From the NCBI GenBank assembly GCA_032907525.1, contig JAJJPM010000010.1, positions 1 through 6,987 on the forward strand: DNA of 6,987 bases, written 5' to 3'. The notes below the pieces were generated by a model. That model saw only the letters and a program-made list of their open reading frames with translations, did not search any database and was not told the origin of the DNA. The DNA comes from JAHJQQ01 sp032907525. GTDB taxonomy: Bacteria; Pseudomonadota; Gammaproteobacteria; Thiohalobacterales; Thiohalobacteraceae. Both the position numbers and the translations under genes were made by a program. Positions 6,165 to 6,987 of this stretch are shown here, piece by piece; position 1 is the stretch's first letter, and each line of letters starts with the position of its first letter.

Positions 6165-6203
6165 CGACGGACCGGGGGTGCGGACGCACCACCCGAAGGG
6201 TCG
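6165..6203. terminator. Bulged hairpin between convergent regulator and dnaQ genes
   Basis: CGGGGGTGCG (6173-6182) pairs with CGCACC-A-CCCG (6185-6195) with a single bulged A. CGAC (6165-6168) and GTCG (6200-6203) pair outside a small internal loop. It lies in the 67-bp gap between the convergent stop codons. There is no run of T on either strand, so it is not a canonical intrinsic terminator. It may still mark the 3' ends or cooperate with Rho. Confidence 0.35.
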
Positions 6204-6215
6204 GATTGGCCCGGG

Positions 6216-6941
6216 CTATTCCTCGCCACCGCTCAGCCGCCGCCATAGGCAGTTTCCCCCGCTGGCCGCGTCGATCGCCTGCAGGCGCGCAACGTGCGCC
6301 TCTTGCTCGGTACGCGTGGCGCGGATCACGCGCAACGGCGCACGGGTTGCGCTCAGACGGCGGATGGCCGCACTGGCCGCGGCCGTCGTGTCCGCTTGCG
6401 CACCTTCCAGGGAGAGGCTGCCCTGTCCGCCGGTCATGGCGAGATAGACGTCGGCGAGGATCTCCGCGTCCAGCAGGGCGCCATGCAGTTCGCGCCGCGA
6501 ATTGTCGACGGCGTAACGCTTGCAGAGGGCGTCGAGACTGTTCTTCTGTCCCGGATGCAGGCGGCGCGCCAGCGCCAGCGTATCGAGGACGGCGCAATAG
6601 CTGCCGATGTCCCCCCGGTTTCCGCCCAGCAGTTTCAGCTCGTGGTTGAGAAACCCCACGTCGAAGGGCGCGTTGTGGATGACGAGTTCGGCGTCGCGCA
6701 CGAATTCCAGGAAATCCTCGACGACGTCGGCGAAGCGCGGCTTGTCGGCCAGGAATGCGTCGGTGATGCCGTGGACCTCGACGGCGCCGGCGTCGATCGG
6801 CCGGTCGGGCTGCAGATACTGATGGAAGCTGCGGCCGGTGTGCCGGCGGTTCACCAGTTCCACGCAGCCGATTTCGATGATGCGATGACCTTCGGCCGGC
6901 TCCAGGCCGGTGGTTTCGGTATCCAGCACGATCTGACGCAT
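6216..6941 (-). CDS. dnaQ: DNA polymerase III epsilon subunit (3'-5' proofreading exonuclease)
   Basis: This 241-residue DEDDh exonuclease corresponds closely in length to E. coli epsilon (243). It removes misincorporated nucleotides as part of the alpha-epsilon-theta polymerase III core. The catalytic residues are D7 and E9 in VLDTETTG (Exo I), D94 in IHNAPFDVGFLNHE (Exo II), and H153 and D158 in ELHGALLDAEILADVY (Exo III), equal to E. coli D12, E14, D103, H162 and D167. Just after the exonuclease domain, QGSLSL (173-178) sits where E. coli has its weak beta-clamp-binding motif. The tail (about 180-241) is the flexible linker and alpha-binding end, finishing in GGNCLWRR like gammaproteobacterial orthologues. 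A strong AGGAGG lies 9 nt ahead of the ATG at 6939-6941. In many relatives rnhA is next door, but the window ends 46 nt upstream, so that cannot be seen. Confidence 0.97.
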   Translation of the reverse strand: MRQIVLDTETTGLEPAEGHRIIEIGCVELVNRRHTGRSFHQYLQPDRPIDAGAVEVHGITDAFLADKPRFADVVEDFLEFVRDAELVIHNAPFDVGFLNHELKLLGGNRGDIGSYCAVLDTLALARRLHPGQKNSLDALCKRYAVDNSRRELHGALLDAEILADVYLAMTGGQGSLSLEGAQADTTAAASAAIRRLSATRAPLRVIRATRTEQEAHVARLQAIDAASGGNCLWRRLSGGEE

Positions 6942-6987
6942 CCGTCCGTTCCTCCTCGCCGCAAGTCCACTCAGATCCTGATGGCGC

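Noticed and set aside
6165..6203. Strong canonical intrinsic terminator
   Set aside because: The hairpin is real, but there is no T tract on either strand, so it is listed only as a low-confidence terminator-like structure.
6942..6987. End of an upstream minus-strand gene such as rnhA
   Set aside because: One minus frame reads AIRI then TGA at 6973-6971, but four or five codons cannot identify a gene.

Overview
This is a GC-rich, tightly packed stretch of chromosome. It looks like a free-living gammaproteobacterium, possibly a Chromatiales/Ectothiorhodospiraceae-type organism. The grounds are the high G+C, the DnaQ with a gammaproteobacterial-style C-terminal tail, the short CPBP intramembrane protease, and the dispersed CACGGAA-type intergenic palindromes. 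The taxonomic placement is inference only. No tRNA, rRNA, CRISPR array, transposase or phage gene is visible.

Layout. (1) Positions 1-60 may hold the last codons of a plus-strand gene. (2) Positions 46-271 are a composite inverted-repeat element with perfect 32-bp inner arms and GAGTGAG-type tandem heptamers at its outer edge. (3) A minus-strand pair follows: a secreted protein of unknown function (717-1484) and, 4 nt downstream, a CPBP glutamic-type intramembrane protease (266-712). (4) A 221-bp divergent promoter region (1485-1705) carries a perfect 12-bp palindrome and leads into galE (1706-2707, plus). (5) A second nested inverted-repeat element (2728-2882) fills the gap between convergent genes. 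(6) A minus-strand nucleotide-sugar operon follows: a TviB-type UDP-HexNAc 6-dehydrogenase (3934-5211), then a UDP-glucuronate 4-epimerase-type SDR (2895-3902). (7) A 355-bp divergent intergenic region (5212-5566) has several candidate regulatory structures. (8) A response regulator with an N-terminal MerR/BldC-like HTH and a C-terminal receiver domain (5567-6148, plus) comes next. (9) dnaQ, the proofreading subunit of DNA polymerase III (6216-6941, minus), lies at the right end.

How the genes fit together. GalE, the TviB-type dehydrogenase and the LspL-type epimerase form a small supply module for galactose-type and uronic-acid-type UDP-sugars used in surface polysaccharide. There are no glycosyltransferases or transporters in the window, so the polysaccharide itself cannot be named. 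The HTH-receiver protein is divergent from the dehydrogenase operon and is a reasonable candidate regulator of it, but nothing in the sequence proves this. dnaQ is a housekeeping gene that is probably unrelated.

The most unusual non-coding content is the pair of intergenic palindromic elements. Their arms are built from 9-10-bp phased CCACGGAA-like units. They appear to be two members of one dispersed repeat family lying between gene ends. I saw no evidence of a wholly new multi-gene system.
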